A stretch of DNA of 35,107 nucleotides, from contig JAGTRV010000011.1 of NCBI GenBank assembly GCA_018262245.1, positions 1-35,107 of the forward strand, written 5' to 3'. The position numbers and the translations under genes are program-made. The notes beneath the pieces are model-generated. The model did not search any database. It was not told where the DNA came from and worked only from the letters and a program-made list of their open reading frames with translations. The DNA comes from Pseudomonadota bacterium. Lineage in GTDB: Bacteria > Pseudomonadota > Gammaproteobacteria > Burkholderiales > Rhodocyclaceae. Shown piece by piece: positions 7,603 to 15,638 of the stretch; positions within the stretch are counted from its first letter, which is position 1; every line of letters starts with the position of its first letter.

Positions 7603-9921
7603 ATGAGTGAAATCGATCTGAAACGTTTCTTCCTTGAACAGGTTCGCCTGTTCGAGAACTTCCCGGCCGACAAGGTCGAGGAAATCGTCATCAAGTCCCG
7701 ACTGGCGACCTACGAGGGTAATGAGGCCATCCTCGAAACTGGCGATGAAGGCCGTTTTATCGGCGTCATGATCAGCGGCCATGCCGAGATTTCGATGACC
7801 GACAACACCGGCACCCGCGCCGTGATCACCCAGCTGGGCACCGGCGATGTCTTCGGTGTGATGTCCCTGCTGACCGGCGACCGCATCGTCGCCGACGTCA
7901 TTGCCGGTAATCGCTGCTTCGTGCTGATGATTCCGCAGGACGTCTTCAACACCCACATCCTGACCAACCCGAAGGCCGTCGGCTACCTGTCCCGCCTGCT
8001 CGCCGAGCGCACCCGCGCCATGTCGGTCGATCTGGTCACCGCCCAGGCCAACGCCATCACCCGCTCGACGGATCCCTATGCGCTGTCGCTGACCACCAAC
8101 CAGCCGGGCAAGGTCGTCGTCATCAATGTCGGCATCAGCCAGATTCATTTCGGCATCTACGACACCGAGGAAAGCGGTGCCGACGTGCACGGCATCATCG
8201 ACCACGCCGACCAGCAGGTGACCCTGATCAGCGTCATGGTTGGACCGCAGCAAAAAACCATCGAGCATGCACCCTTCAAGCTTTCCGACCTCTTCAAGGT
8301 GATGCAGGAAGCCACCGCCCTGCTCGGCGAGGCCTTCACCTTCCACCCGGAAGATGTCACCGCTATCGGCCACCGGGTCGTTCACGGCGGCAACAAGTTC
8401 TCCAGTTCGGTCGTCATCACGCCGTCCGTCATTGCCGAGATCGAGGAACTGGCGCTCTTCGCGCCGCTGCACAACCCGGCCAACGTCGCCGGCATCCGCG
8501 TCGCCATCAAGCAGTTCCCGAACGTGCCGCAGGTCGCCGTGTTCGACACTGCCTTCCATCAGACGCTGCCGCCCTACGCCTACCTCTACGGCCTGCCCTA
8601 CGACCTTTACAAGCAGCACGGCATTCGCCGCTACGGTTTCCACGGCACCTCGCACCGCTATGTATCGCTGAAAGCCGCCGAAGTCCTGAAGCGCCCGCTC
8701 GGTGAGCTGGAAATCGTCTCCTGCCACCTCGGCATTGGCGCCTCGCTGTGCGCCATCGACCATGGCCGTTCGGTCGACACCAGCATGGGCATGACCCCCA
8801 GCGATGGCCTGATCATGCCCAGCCGCTCGGGCAGCATCGACCCGGCCGTGATGATCCACCTGATGGAACAGCACAAGATGACGCCGGATCAGCTGTCCAC
8901 GCTGATCAACAGTGAAAGCGGCCTGAAGGGCATCTCCGGCATTTCCAGCGACATCCACGACATTGAGACAGCCGCCAGCGAAGGCCACCATCGCGCCCTG
9001 CTCGCCCACAAGGCCTACTGCTATCAGGTCCGCAAGAATATCGGCGCCTACGTTGCGGCCATGGGCGGTATCGATGTCCTGGCCTTCACCGGCGATGTCG
9101 GCGAAACCAGTGCCGCCGTGCGCAGCCTGGCCTGCCAGGGCCTTGGCTACATGGGCATCAAGCTCGACGAGGAAAAGAACCGCAACTTGGGCCGCATCGA
9201 TGGCTATGCCGTCATTTCGGCCGACGATTCACCAGTCACCATCCTGGTCGTCGCCAATGACGACGAGCGCCTGGTCGCCTGGGAAACGCTGCGCGCCATC
9301 GAACGTAATGCCCTGCTGCTCGCGGCCAATGCCGAAGATGCGCCAATCCCCGTTGAAATCTCCGCCCACCACGTGCATCTGTCGCAAGTCGATGTCGAAA
9401 AGCTGTTTGGCCCCGGCCACCAGCTGACGCCGATGCACGAACTGTCGCAGCCCGGCCAGTTCGCCTGCGAGGAACAAGTGCATCTGGTCGGCCCCAAGGG
9501 CCGGATCGCCAAGGTTCGCGTCCTCGGCCCGACACGCAAGGAAACCCAGGTCGAAATCGCGATGACCGAGCAGTTCAAGCTCGGCGTCCAGCCGCCGATC
9601 CGCCAGTCCGGCGACCTGACCGGCACACCTGGCGTGACGCTGGAAGGCCCGTACGGCAGCACGACCATCGAACGCGGCGTGATCTGCGCCCAGCGCCACA
9701 TCCACATGACGCCGGAAGACGCCATGCGCTTCCACGTACGTGACAATTACGTCGTTCGCGTCCGCATCGAAGGTGAGCGCCAGTTGATCTTCGGCGACGT
9801 CGTCGTCCGCGTTAACCCCGGTTTCCGCCTGGCCATGCACATCGACACCGACGAGGGCAATGCCGGCAACATCCAGACCGGCATGCTGGGTTATATCGAA
9901 GAGATCCAGAACCGGCACTAA
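7603..9921 (+). CDS. Three-domain fusion: CRP/cNMP-binding-like domain + acetate kinase + PduL-type phosphate acyltransferase
   Basis: N-term cyclic-nucleotide-binding fold (GDVFGVMSLLTGDRIVADV); AckA motifs GHRVVHGG, FDTAFH, YGFHGTSH, SVDTSMGMTPSDGL, RSGSIDPAV; C-term PduL motifs ISAHHVHLSQ, RHIHMTPEDA, MHIDTDEGNAG. Confidence 0.93.
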   Translation: MSEIDLKRFFLEQVRLFENFPADKVEEIVIKSRLATYEGNEAILETGDEGRFIGVMISGHAEISMTDNTGTRAVITQLGTGDVFGVMSLLTGDRIVADVIAGNRCFVLMIPQDVFNTHILTNPKAVGYLSRLLAERTRAMSVDLVTAQANAITRSTDPYALSLTTNQPGKVVVINVGISQIHFGIYDTEESGADVHGIIDHADQQVTLISVMVGPQQKTIEHAPFKLSDLFKVMQEATALLGEAFTFHPEDVTAIGHRVVHGGNKFSSSVVITPSVIAEIEELALFAPLHNPANVAGIRVAIKQFPNVPQVAVFDTAFHQTLPPYAYLYGLPYDLYKQHGIRRYGFHGTSHRYVSLKAAEVLKRPLGELEIVSCHLGIGASLCAIDHGRSVDTSMGMTPSDGLIMPSRSGSIDPAVMIHLMEQHKMTPDQLSTLINSESGLKGISGISSDIHDIETAASEGHHRALLAHKAYCYQVRKNIGAYVAAMGGIDVLAFTGDVGETSAAVRSLACQGLGYMGIKLDEEKNRNLGRIDGYAVISADDSPVTILVVANDDERLVAWETLRAIERNALLLAANAEDAPIPVEISAHHVHLSQVDVEKLFGPGHQLTPMHELSQPGQFACEEQVHLVGPKGRIAKVRVLGPTRKETQVEIAMTEQFKLGVQPPIRQSGDLTGTPGVTLEGPYGSTTIERGVICAQRHIHMTPEDAMRFHVRDNYVVRVRIEGERQLIFGDVVVRVNPGFRLAMHIDTDEGNAGNIQTGMLGYIEEIQNRH

Positions 9922-9941
9922 GCGACCGTTCGCTGGATAAA

Positions 9942-9975
9942 AACAAGGGGATCACCGCCAGGTTATCCCCTTGTT
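9942..9975. terminator. Bidirectional Rho-independent terminator candidate
   Basis: aacaaggggat-caccgccaggtt-atccccttgtt hairpin between convergent genes. Confidence 0.75.
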
Positions 9976-9978
9976 CGT

Positions 9979-10362
9979 TTAGAGCCAGCCAAGCTGCTTA
10001 CAGGCTGCACGGACGAGAAAAAACCCAAGGCCACATACAAACAGGCCAAAGATCAGATGAAGATACTCAGCATTCATCCGATTGGCGAGAAATGCCCCCA
10101 GCCACGCCCCGATAAACATCGTTGCCGCCAGAATGATGGCCGCCCGGATGTCGACATTTCCATGTCGGTAATACTCATAGGCGGCAGCAAGACCAATGGG
10201 GGGAAGCAGTACGGCCAGGGTGGTACCGGTTGCCATGTGTTGCGAGAAGCCGGCCCAGTAAACCAGTGCGGGCACGATGATGACTCCGCCGCCAATACCA
10301 AAAATACCTGCCGCCAGACCGCCGATCAGACCAATGAATATGAATACGAGCAAGGATGGCAT
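9979..10362 (-). CDS. Short TauE/SafE (DUF81) family membrane protein, single-repeat length
   Basis: MPSLLVFIFIGLIGGLAAGIFGIGGGVIIVPALVY... typical TauE/SafE N-terminal motif. Confidence 0.85.
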   Translation of the reverse strand: MPSLLVFIFIGLIGGLAAGIFGIGGGVIIVPALVYWAGFSQHMATGTTLAVLLPPIGLAAAYEYYRHGNVDIRAAIILAATMFIGAWLGAFLANRMNAEYLHLIFGLFVCGLGFFLVRAACKQLGWL

Positions 10363-10412
10363 CAGTGTTTCCTTCACGCGCCAGGACAATGGTTTGACAT
10401 CAAAAGATCAGC

Positions 10413-11765
10413 CTACTCATCAAACGACTTGAGTTTTCTCCAGAGCGACACCCTGTCGATACCCAGCATCTTTGCTGCCTGAAACTTGTTGCCGTTGCAG
10501 TGCAATAGCGCTTTCTGGATGTGCTCTTTTTCAAGCTGCTCCAAAGTCTGAAAACCGCCACTCGCCGAATCGATCGGACTCGGAGACGCTTGCTCGAACA
10601 GGTTTGCCGGCAAAAGATCCTGCTCAATGAGCTGCGTGGAACATAAAGCGATCGCCCGCTCAATGATATTTTCCAGTTCGCGAATATTGCCGGGATAGTC
10701 ATAGGCCATTAGCACGGACAGCGCCTGCGGCGAAAGACTGGGTAAAGCCTTGCCCATTCTCTGGGCGTGAGTCGCAATCAGGTGAGAAGCAAGCACAGGG
10801 ATATCCTCCTTTCGATCGCGCAGGGGTGGAATACTCAATGCCACCACATTCAGGCGAAAGTAAAGGTCCGAACGCAGGATGCCCGCAGCGACCGACTCTT
10901 CCGGATTACGATTGGTTGCCGCCAAGATCCGGAGATTTATTTTTATTGCTTGCGTACTGCCCAAGCGGAAGAATTCTCGCTCCTGCAAGACTCGCAAAAG
11001 CTTGACCTGAATGGCCGGCGGCATTTCCGTGACTTCATCGAGAAACAAGGTCCCGCCCTCAGCCGCCTCCAGCAGTCCGGTTTTCACACCAGCGGCTCCG
11101 GTAAAGGCACCCCGCTCATGGCCGAACAGTTCATTGGCCAACAATTCCTCGGACAACACACCGCAGTTGATTGCGACAAAAGGGGATGCGGATCGATCGC
11201 TGCAATCGTGCAAATAGCGGGCGATCAACTCTTTCCCGGTCCCCGTCTCGCCGTGGATCAGCACCGTGCAGTCAGTTGGTGCGACACGCCTTGCTGTGTC
11301 CAGCAGGCGCTGCATCGCCTCTGAACTCGCGATGATCCGGCGAGACATGGTGGTTTTGGCCAGCTCCTGCTTGAGCGCCAGAACTTCACTTTTAAGGCGG
11401 ACCTTCTCCAGGGCTTCGTGGACTATCTTTCGTACCTCGGCAATGCGAAAGGGCTTTTCCACATAGAAGAATGCGCCGGCTCGCATCGCCTCGACGGCGG
11501 ACCCAGCACTCGCATGCGCGGTAATCACGATTACCTCGGTATCAGCTGCCTGCGCCTTGATCTGCCTGAGCAACGCCAGACCATCCATACCCGGCATACG
11601 AATATCCGTCAGCACCAGTTGATAAGTTTGCTTGCCCAGACAAGCCGTTGCCTGCTCTCCATCGGCAGCGGCATCTACGTGCCAGCCCTCGCGCTTCAAA
11701 ACATGCACGAGATTCTGGCGGGCAATTTCTTCGTCATCGACAACCAGGATTCTTGTCTCAGACAT
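10413..11765 (-). CDS. Sigma-54-dependent response regulator (REC-AAA+-Fis HTH)
   Basis: REC domain MSETRILVVDDEE...; GETGTGKE Walker A; GAFTGA loop; C-term Fis-like HTH NKFQAAKMLGIDRVSLWRKL. Confidence 0.93.
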   Translation of the reverse strand: MSETRILVVDDEEIARQNLVHVLKREGWHVDAAADGEQATACLGKQTYQLVLTDIRMPGMDGLALLRQIKAQAADTEVIVITAHASAGSAVEAMRAGAFFYVEKPFRIAEVRKIVHEALEKVRLKSEVLALKQELAKTTMSRRIIASSEAMQRLLDTARRVAPTDCTVLIHGETGTGKELIARYLHDCSDRSASPFVAINCGVLSEELLANELFGHERGAFTGAAGVKTGLLEAAEGGTLFLDEVTEMPPAIQVKLLRVLQEREFFRLGSTQAIKINLRILAATNRNPEESVAAGILRSDLYFRLNVVALSIPPLRDRKEDIPVLASHLIATHAQRMGKALPSLSPQALSVLMAYDYPGNIRELENIIERAIALCSTQLIEQDLLPANLFEQASPSPIDSASGGFQTLEQLEKEHIQKALLHCNGNKFQAAKMLGIDRVSLWRKLKSFDE

Positions 11766-13182
11766 CGCTTTCCCCACTTGTTTTACCTTCATCCGGTACG
11801 TGAATCCAGATTCGTGTACCGCCGCTGACGACAGATTCGGCAGCGATCGTCCCACCATGCTGCGTAACAATCTCGCTTGCCACAAAAAGACCGAGCCCTA
11901 TCCCCTTGCCTGTTGGCTTGGTTGTATAGAAAGGATCGAAGATGCGTAGTGCCGGCTCGCCGGCTATGCCTTCGCCATCATCCTCAATCTCGAAGGTGGT
12001 TCCTCTCCCTTCTGGAAACTCCTCTCGCCAGGCTCGCAACACAATATTTCCCTCGCCATGGATCGCTTCGGCAGCGTTCTTGATCACATTGATCAAGACC
12101 TGCTGGAAACGGGTACGATCAATCACGACCACGACATCTTTCGCCACCTCAAGCTTCACCACAATCGAAGCCGGAATCTGGTTGCGTAGCAAGGTCAAGG
12201 TTTCATCGAGCAGCAGGAGAACGTTCTGGCTCCTCCGCTCCAGGCTTCCACTCCCCGAATTATTGAGCAGTGCCGAAACAATGCGTTGTGAACGCATGAC
12301 CTGATCGTCAATTTGACCAAGCAAGGTACGAATCTGCTCATCAGGCAGCTCGTTCATCTCCTCCTGAAGAATTTGGCAGGATGAGGAAATATTGGAAAGC
12401 GGGTTGTTCAACTCATGCGCAACGCCTGACAACATGGTTCCCAGCGCCATCAGGCGAGAAGACCTGGCCATCGTGCTTTGTCGCGCCTCCAGTTCATGCA
12501 AGGTATCGTTGATGGATCGCGTCAGTGAGGCCATCTCATCGCCAGAATCTTCGCCTTCGAGTCTCCCCGCCTCGCCCTTGGCGATTTTTTGCAGGCTCCG
12601 CTCCAACTCACGGAGTGGCCGAACCACGCTGCGCGTCACCAGTATTCCGACCAGCAGCCCCAGGGCCAGCATCACCCAGATAATGCGCTGAAGGTTGATT
12701 TCGTGATGTCGAATGGCTTCATCGACGCGTCTCTGCGCATCGTCATCCAGGCGTTCGCCCAAGCGCAGGGCGCTGCTTCCTGCGACGAAGGTTTCTTTCA
12801 ATATTTCGGCAGACAGCCCTGGTGCAGAAAGCGCACTTTGAAAATCGAGCAATCTGTCGCGATATGTCGCGACCGAACCGACCTCTTCAGCCGACAACTC
12901 AGGCTGCTTACGTAAAAGCGCCTCGAGAAGTTGTGTTGCCTTGTTGGCCTGCTCGACAGCCTCATGAAGATCGGCCTCCTTCTTGTAAAGCAGGAAGTTC
13001 TTTTCAAGGCGCCGCGCATCTCTCAGCAAATCAAAAAACGACACGATCCCCTGACGCCTGTTCAACTCGTCTTTCAGGACGCGAAACTGGATGATCGAAG
13101 TTCCGACGAAAACAACGAACAAGAGTCCCACCACGGCATAGCCGAAAAGGATTTTAGAGTGCAGGGAGCGAAACAATTTCAT
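11758..13182 (-). CDS. Membrane sensor histidine kinase (HAMP, HisKA, HATPase)
   Basis: Two TMs, HAMP, H-box GVAHELNNPLSNIS, G-boxes; overlaps the regulator gene by 8 nt. Confidence 0.92.
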   Translation of the reverse strand: MKLFRSLHSKILFGYAVVGLLFVVFVGTSIIQFRVLKDELNRRQGIVSFFDLLRDARRLEKNFLLYKKEADLHEAVEQANKATQLLEALLRKQPELSAEEVGSVATYRDRLLDFQSALSAPGLSAEILKETFVAGSSALRLGERLDDDAQRRVDEAIRHHEINLQRIIWVMLALGLLVGILVTRSVVRPLRELERSLQKIAKGEAGRLEGEDSGDEMASLTRSINDTLHELEARQSTMARSSRLMALGTMLSGVAHELNNPLSNISSSCQILQEEMNELPDEQIRTLLGQIDDQVMRSQRIVSALLNNSGSGSLERRSQNVLLLLDETLTLLRNQIPASIVVKLEVAKDVVVVIDRTRFQQVLINVIKNAAEAIHGEGNIVLRAWREEFPEGRGTTFEIEDDGEGIAGEPALRIFDPFYTTKPTGKGIGLGLFVASEIVTQHGGTIAAESVVSGGTRIWIHVPDEGKTSGESDV

Positions 13183-13206
13183 TTGTTGCATTCTGAAATA
13201 TCGATG

Positions 13207-13221
13207 GTTGCAATATGAAAC
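13207..13221. promoter_or_regulatory. Degenerate copy of putative sigma-54 activator UAS
   Basis: GTTGCAATATGAAAC; left half identical to the palindrome at 13295-13309. Confidence 0.35.
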
Positions 13222-13239
13222 AGTATGCAGATGCATACT
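13222..13239. repeat. Perfect inverted repeat AGTATGC-agat-GCATACT
   Basis: Direct reading of the intergenic region between the divergent histidine kinase and pal-like genes. Confidence 0.6.
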
Positions 13240-13294
13240 TTTCATTGTTATTCATCTACTTATGCGCATTCTGGGCACTTCCAATCGGGACATG

Positions 13295-13309
13295 GTTGCA
13301 AATTGCAAC
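13295..13309. promoter_or_regulatory. Putative activator UAS (perfect palindrome GTTGCAAATTGCAAC)
   Basis: 15-bp perfect palindrome about 80-95 bp upstream of a -24/-12 candidate. Confidence 0.5.
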
Positions 13310-13381
13310 AATTACACCTTAAACCCATCCCCCGCGCGAATCAATCGCCTTTAGGAATCAACAACTTACAAAAGAACACGA

Positions 13382-13397
13382 TGGCACACCATGTGCT
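13382..13397 (+). promoter_or_regulatory. Putative sigma-54 (-24/-12) promoter TGGCACACCATGTGCT
   Basis: GG and GC doublets separated by 10 nt; close to consensus TGGCACGNNNNTTGCW. Confidence 0.5.
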
Positions 13398-13489
13398 AGC
13401 AATGAATGGTCCATGCCCACGGTCGATGGATCAAATCCTGTTCAAACCTCCGACTCTCTGCACAAACCTCATTCCAGATTGAATTCATC

Positions 13490-14017
13490 ATGTCAAAGAA
13501 AATTGCACTAGCCCTCCTTTCCTCTGCGGTCTGCCTGTTGGCCGCGTGCTCAACAACCGCTACCGCCCCCACTGAAACGACCACACCACAGAAAGCGCCG
13601 GATTCCGTTCGTCCGGTCGCCGCAGCGCCGAGTGGCCTTTCCGCAGCCGATCTGGCCGCCTTGCGCGATCCTTCCAACCCGCTTTCAAAACGCAGCATCT
13701 ACTTCGATCTCGACAGCAGTGCCATTAAGCAGGAATACCGTTCTGTCGCCGAAGCTCACGGAAAATTCCTCGCGAATAGACCCGGGGTAAAGGTGACCGT
13801 GCGCGGCAACACCGATGAGCGAGGCAGCCGTGAATACAACCTGGCGCTGGGGCAACGTCGTGCCGATGCCACCAAACAGGCACTGAGCGCCTACGGTGTT
13901 GTCAGCGACCAGATTGAAACCGTCAGCTACGGCAGCGAAAAACCGGCTGCTGAAGGCCATAACGAAGCAGCCTGGGCAAAAAATCGCCACGCGGACATTG
14001 CCTATCCTGGGGAATGA
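13490..14017 (+). CDS. Peptidoglycan-associated lipoprotein (Pal/OmpA-like)
   Basis: Lipobox CLLAAC; OmpA_C IYFDLDSSAIKQEYR...VRGNTDERGSREYNLALGQRRADA. Confidence 0.9.
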   Translation: MSKKIALALLSSAVCLLAACSTTATAPTETTTPQKAPDSVRPVAAAPSGLSAADLAALRDPSNPLSKRSIYFDLDSSAIKQEYRSVAEAHGKFLANRPGVKVTVRGNTDERGSREYNLALGQRRADATKQALSAYGVVSDQIETVSYGSEKPAAEGHNEAAWAKNRHADIAYPGE

Positions 14018-14018
14018 T

Positions 14019-14624
14019 TTGGCAAGGCATTCAGTAGCGAAGACGGTTCTCATCACCTTGAAGGACCGTCTTTGCAAGGTCAAAAGCAGATTGGATGGCA
14101 GGTCAACGCCCATCGCCATCCTTCTGCTTCTGAGTGCTTGCGGCACAACGCCGCCGGCAGCAACAAATGCACCTTCGCAAAATCTCGCGACAAGCGAAGT
14201 CGCACCGCTCAATCCCCCGGATGCTGCCCGAGAGGAAGCCCCTCCACTCATTGCCGCTTCCAGGCAAGACAACATTCGTAGTGAAAAGAAATTATCCAAA
14301 AGATATATCTCGTTTGCTCCGAACGAACTGAGCCTGGACGAAGCGAACCGCAAGAAACTTCACGGCTACGCCCAAGAACTAAAAAATCGGCCCAAAACCG
14401 TGGTTGTCATCAAGGCTTTTTCCTATGGTGCCGGCAGTCGCGCCTACACATTGGCCGCCCTGGAAAATCAGCTGCGCGCAGTCTCTGGCGCACTACAAGA
14501 GTCCGGAATTCAGAAAACCCGAATTCGACAAGTGCTAATGGGGCAGCGCTTTCAGAAAAAGTTTTGCCCGACGCAAGAATGCAGCAATGGTTACCAGATA
14601 GTAGAGATCGACTGGAAAGACTGA
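14019..14624 (+). CDS. OmpA-like domain lipoprotein
   Basis: Lipobox LLLLSACG; divergent OmpA-like region ISFAPNELSLDEANRKKLHGYAQELKNRPKTVVVIKAFS. Start codon uncertain (no ATG in place; TTG candidate). Confidence 0.6.
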   Translation: MARHSVAKTVLITLKDRLCKVKSRLDGRSTPIAILLLLSACGTTPPAATNAPSQNLATSEVAPLNPPDAAREEAPPLIAASRQDNIRSEKKLSKRYISFAPNELSLDEANRKKLHGYAQELKNRPKTVVVIKAFSYGAGSRAYTLAALENQLRAVSGALQESGIQKTRIRQVLMGQRFQKKFCPTQECSNGYQIVEIDWKD

Positions 14625-14626
14625 GC

Positions 14627-15142
14627 GTGTTTCAAAACCAATCCTTTCAAGTCATTCGGATAGCGACATCCTGGGCAATCAAGCTCATTTTGCTGTTCCT
14701 GGTCGGCGGAGGCATTGGCAGTATTGCGTTTGCACTAATCCCTCCCGAAGCGGCCAGCGAATTGATTACCCAAGGTTCGGATTGGCAGAGATTAAGCCCG
14801 GAGGAGCAGTTGGCGCTCGCCCCACTGGCAGAGAAATGGGCAACTTTGAATAGCTTGCAACGGGACAAATGGCGCTCGACCGCCAGAAAATTCAGTCACC
14901 TTTCTCAAAGACAAAAAGATAGATTCCATCGGCGTTTAGTGAGATGGAGCGAAGTCACCAGCGTCCAGAAAAATATCGCCAGAAGCAACTACAAAGCATT
15001 CAAAACAAAACCGGTCCAGGACAAGATGAAAGCGCTTGCCACCTGGAAAGCTCGCTCAAAATCCGGGGAAGAGGTAGCAACGCTTGAGCCAAAGCATACC
15101 GATCAGAGCATGCCCCCCCAGGAAACGGTCACCGAACAATGA
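14627..15142 (+). CDS. DUF3106-like protein with N-terminal TM
   Basis: WQRLSPEEQLALAPLAEKWATLNSLQRDKWRSTARKFSHLSQRQKDRFHRRLVRWSEV repeat pattern typical of DUF3106; GTG start inferred. Confidence 0.7.
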   Translation: MFQNQSFQVIRIATSWAIKLILLFLVGGGIGSIAFALIPPEAASELITQGSDWQRLSPEEQLALAPLAEKWATLNSLQRDKWRSTARKFSHLSQRQKDRFHRRLVRWSEVTSVQKNIARSNYKAFKTKPVQDKMKALATWKARSKSGEEVATLEPKHTDQSMPPQETVTEQ

Positions 15143-15579
15143 ATTCCGGCAACGTCACTATGGTTCTGCTGACCTGTGCAGCGCTGGTCGTGTTCGGATG
15201 TGATTCGGAAAAACAAGGCACATCGAAGCATTCTGATTTTCCAGAGAGAATGCAGATTGTAGAAAACATCAGCAGACTGACTGCAAGCGATCATCGCGAT
15301 ACAACCTATCGCTATGAGTTGATTGGCGGATGCCAGCTCCTCATCACCAAATTGCTGAATGGAAGTCGGTTCAGTCAGGCCAATATCGACTTATCGAATA
15401 CAGACTTCGAAATATTCGAATATGCCAAGGGGCTCGGTTACTCGCTTAGAACACCGGGTTCACATGGAAAGTTAACGATTTTTGAAACTCCTTCACCGGA
15501 AAGGGTGGAAACCGCGATCCACGAATTCAACGAACTGAGTTCAATGTGCCGCACCAAACAGCCATTGGCGACAAGGTGA
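15139..15579 (+). CDS. Hypothetical lipoprotein
   Basis: Lipobox-like LVVFGCDSE; ATGA overlap with the preceding gene. Confidence 0.7.
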   Translation: MNSGNVTMVLLTCAALVVFGCDSEKQGTSKHSDFPERMQIVENISRLTASDHRDTTYRYELIGGCQLLITKLLNGSRFSQANIDLSNTDFEIFEYAKGLGYSLRTPGSHGKLTIFETPSPERVETAIHEFNELSSMCRTKQPLATR

Positions 15580-15638
15580 AGCTCAGGGCGTGAACCACTC
15601 CGCCGCCCAAAGATCAGGAACTGATCCAGCGGGAAGCT

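Noticed and set aside
7510-9009. 499-aa ORF on the minus strand
   Set aside because: Antisense to the well-supported AckA fusion; compositionally typical of shadow ORFs.
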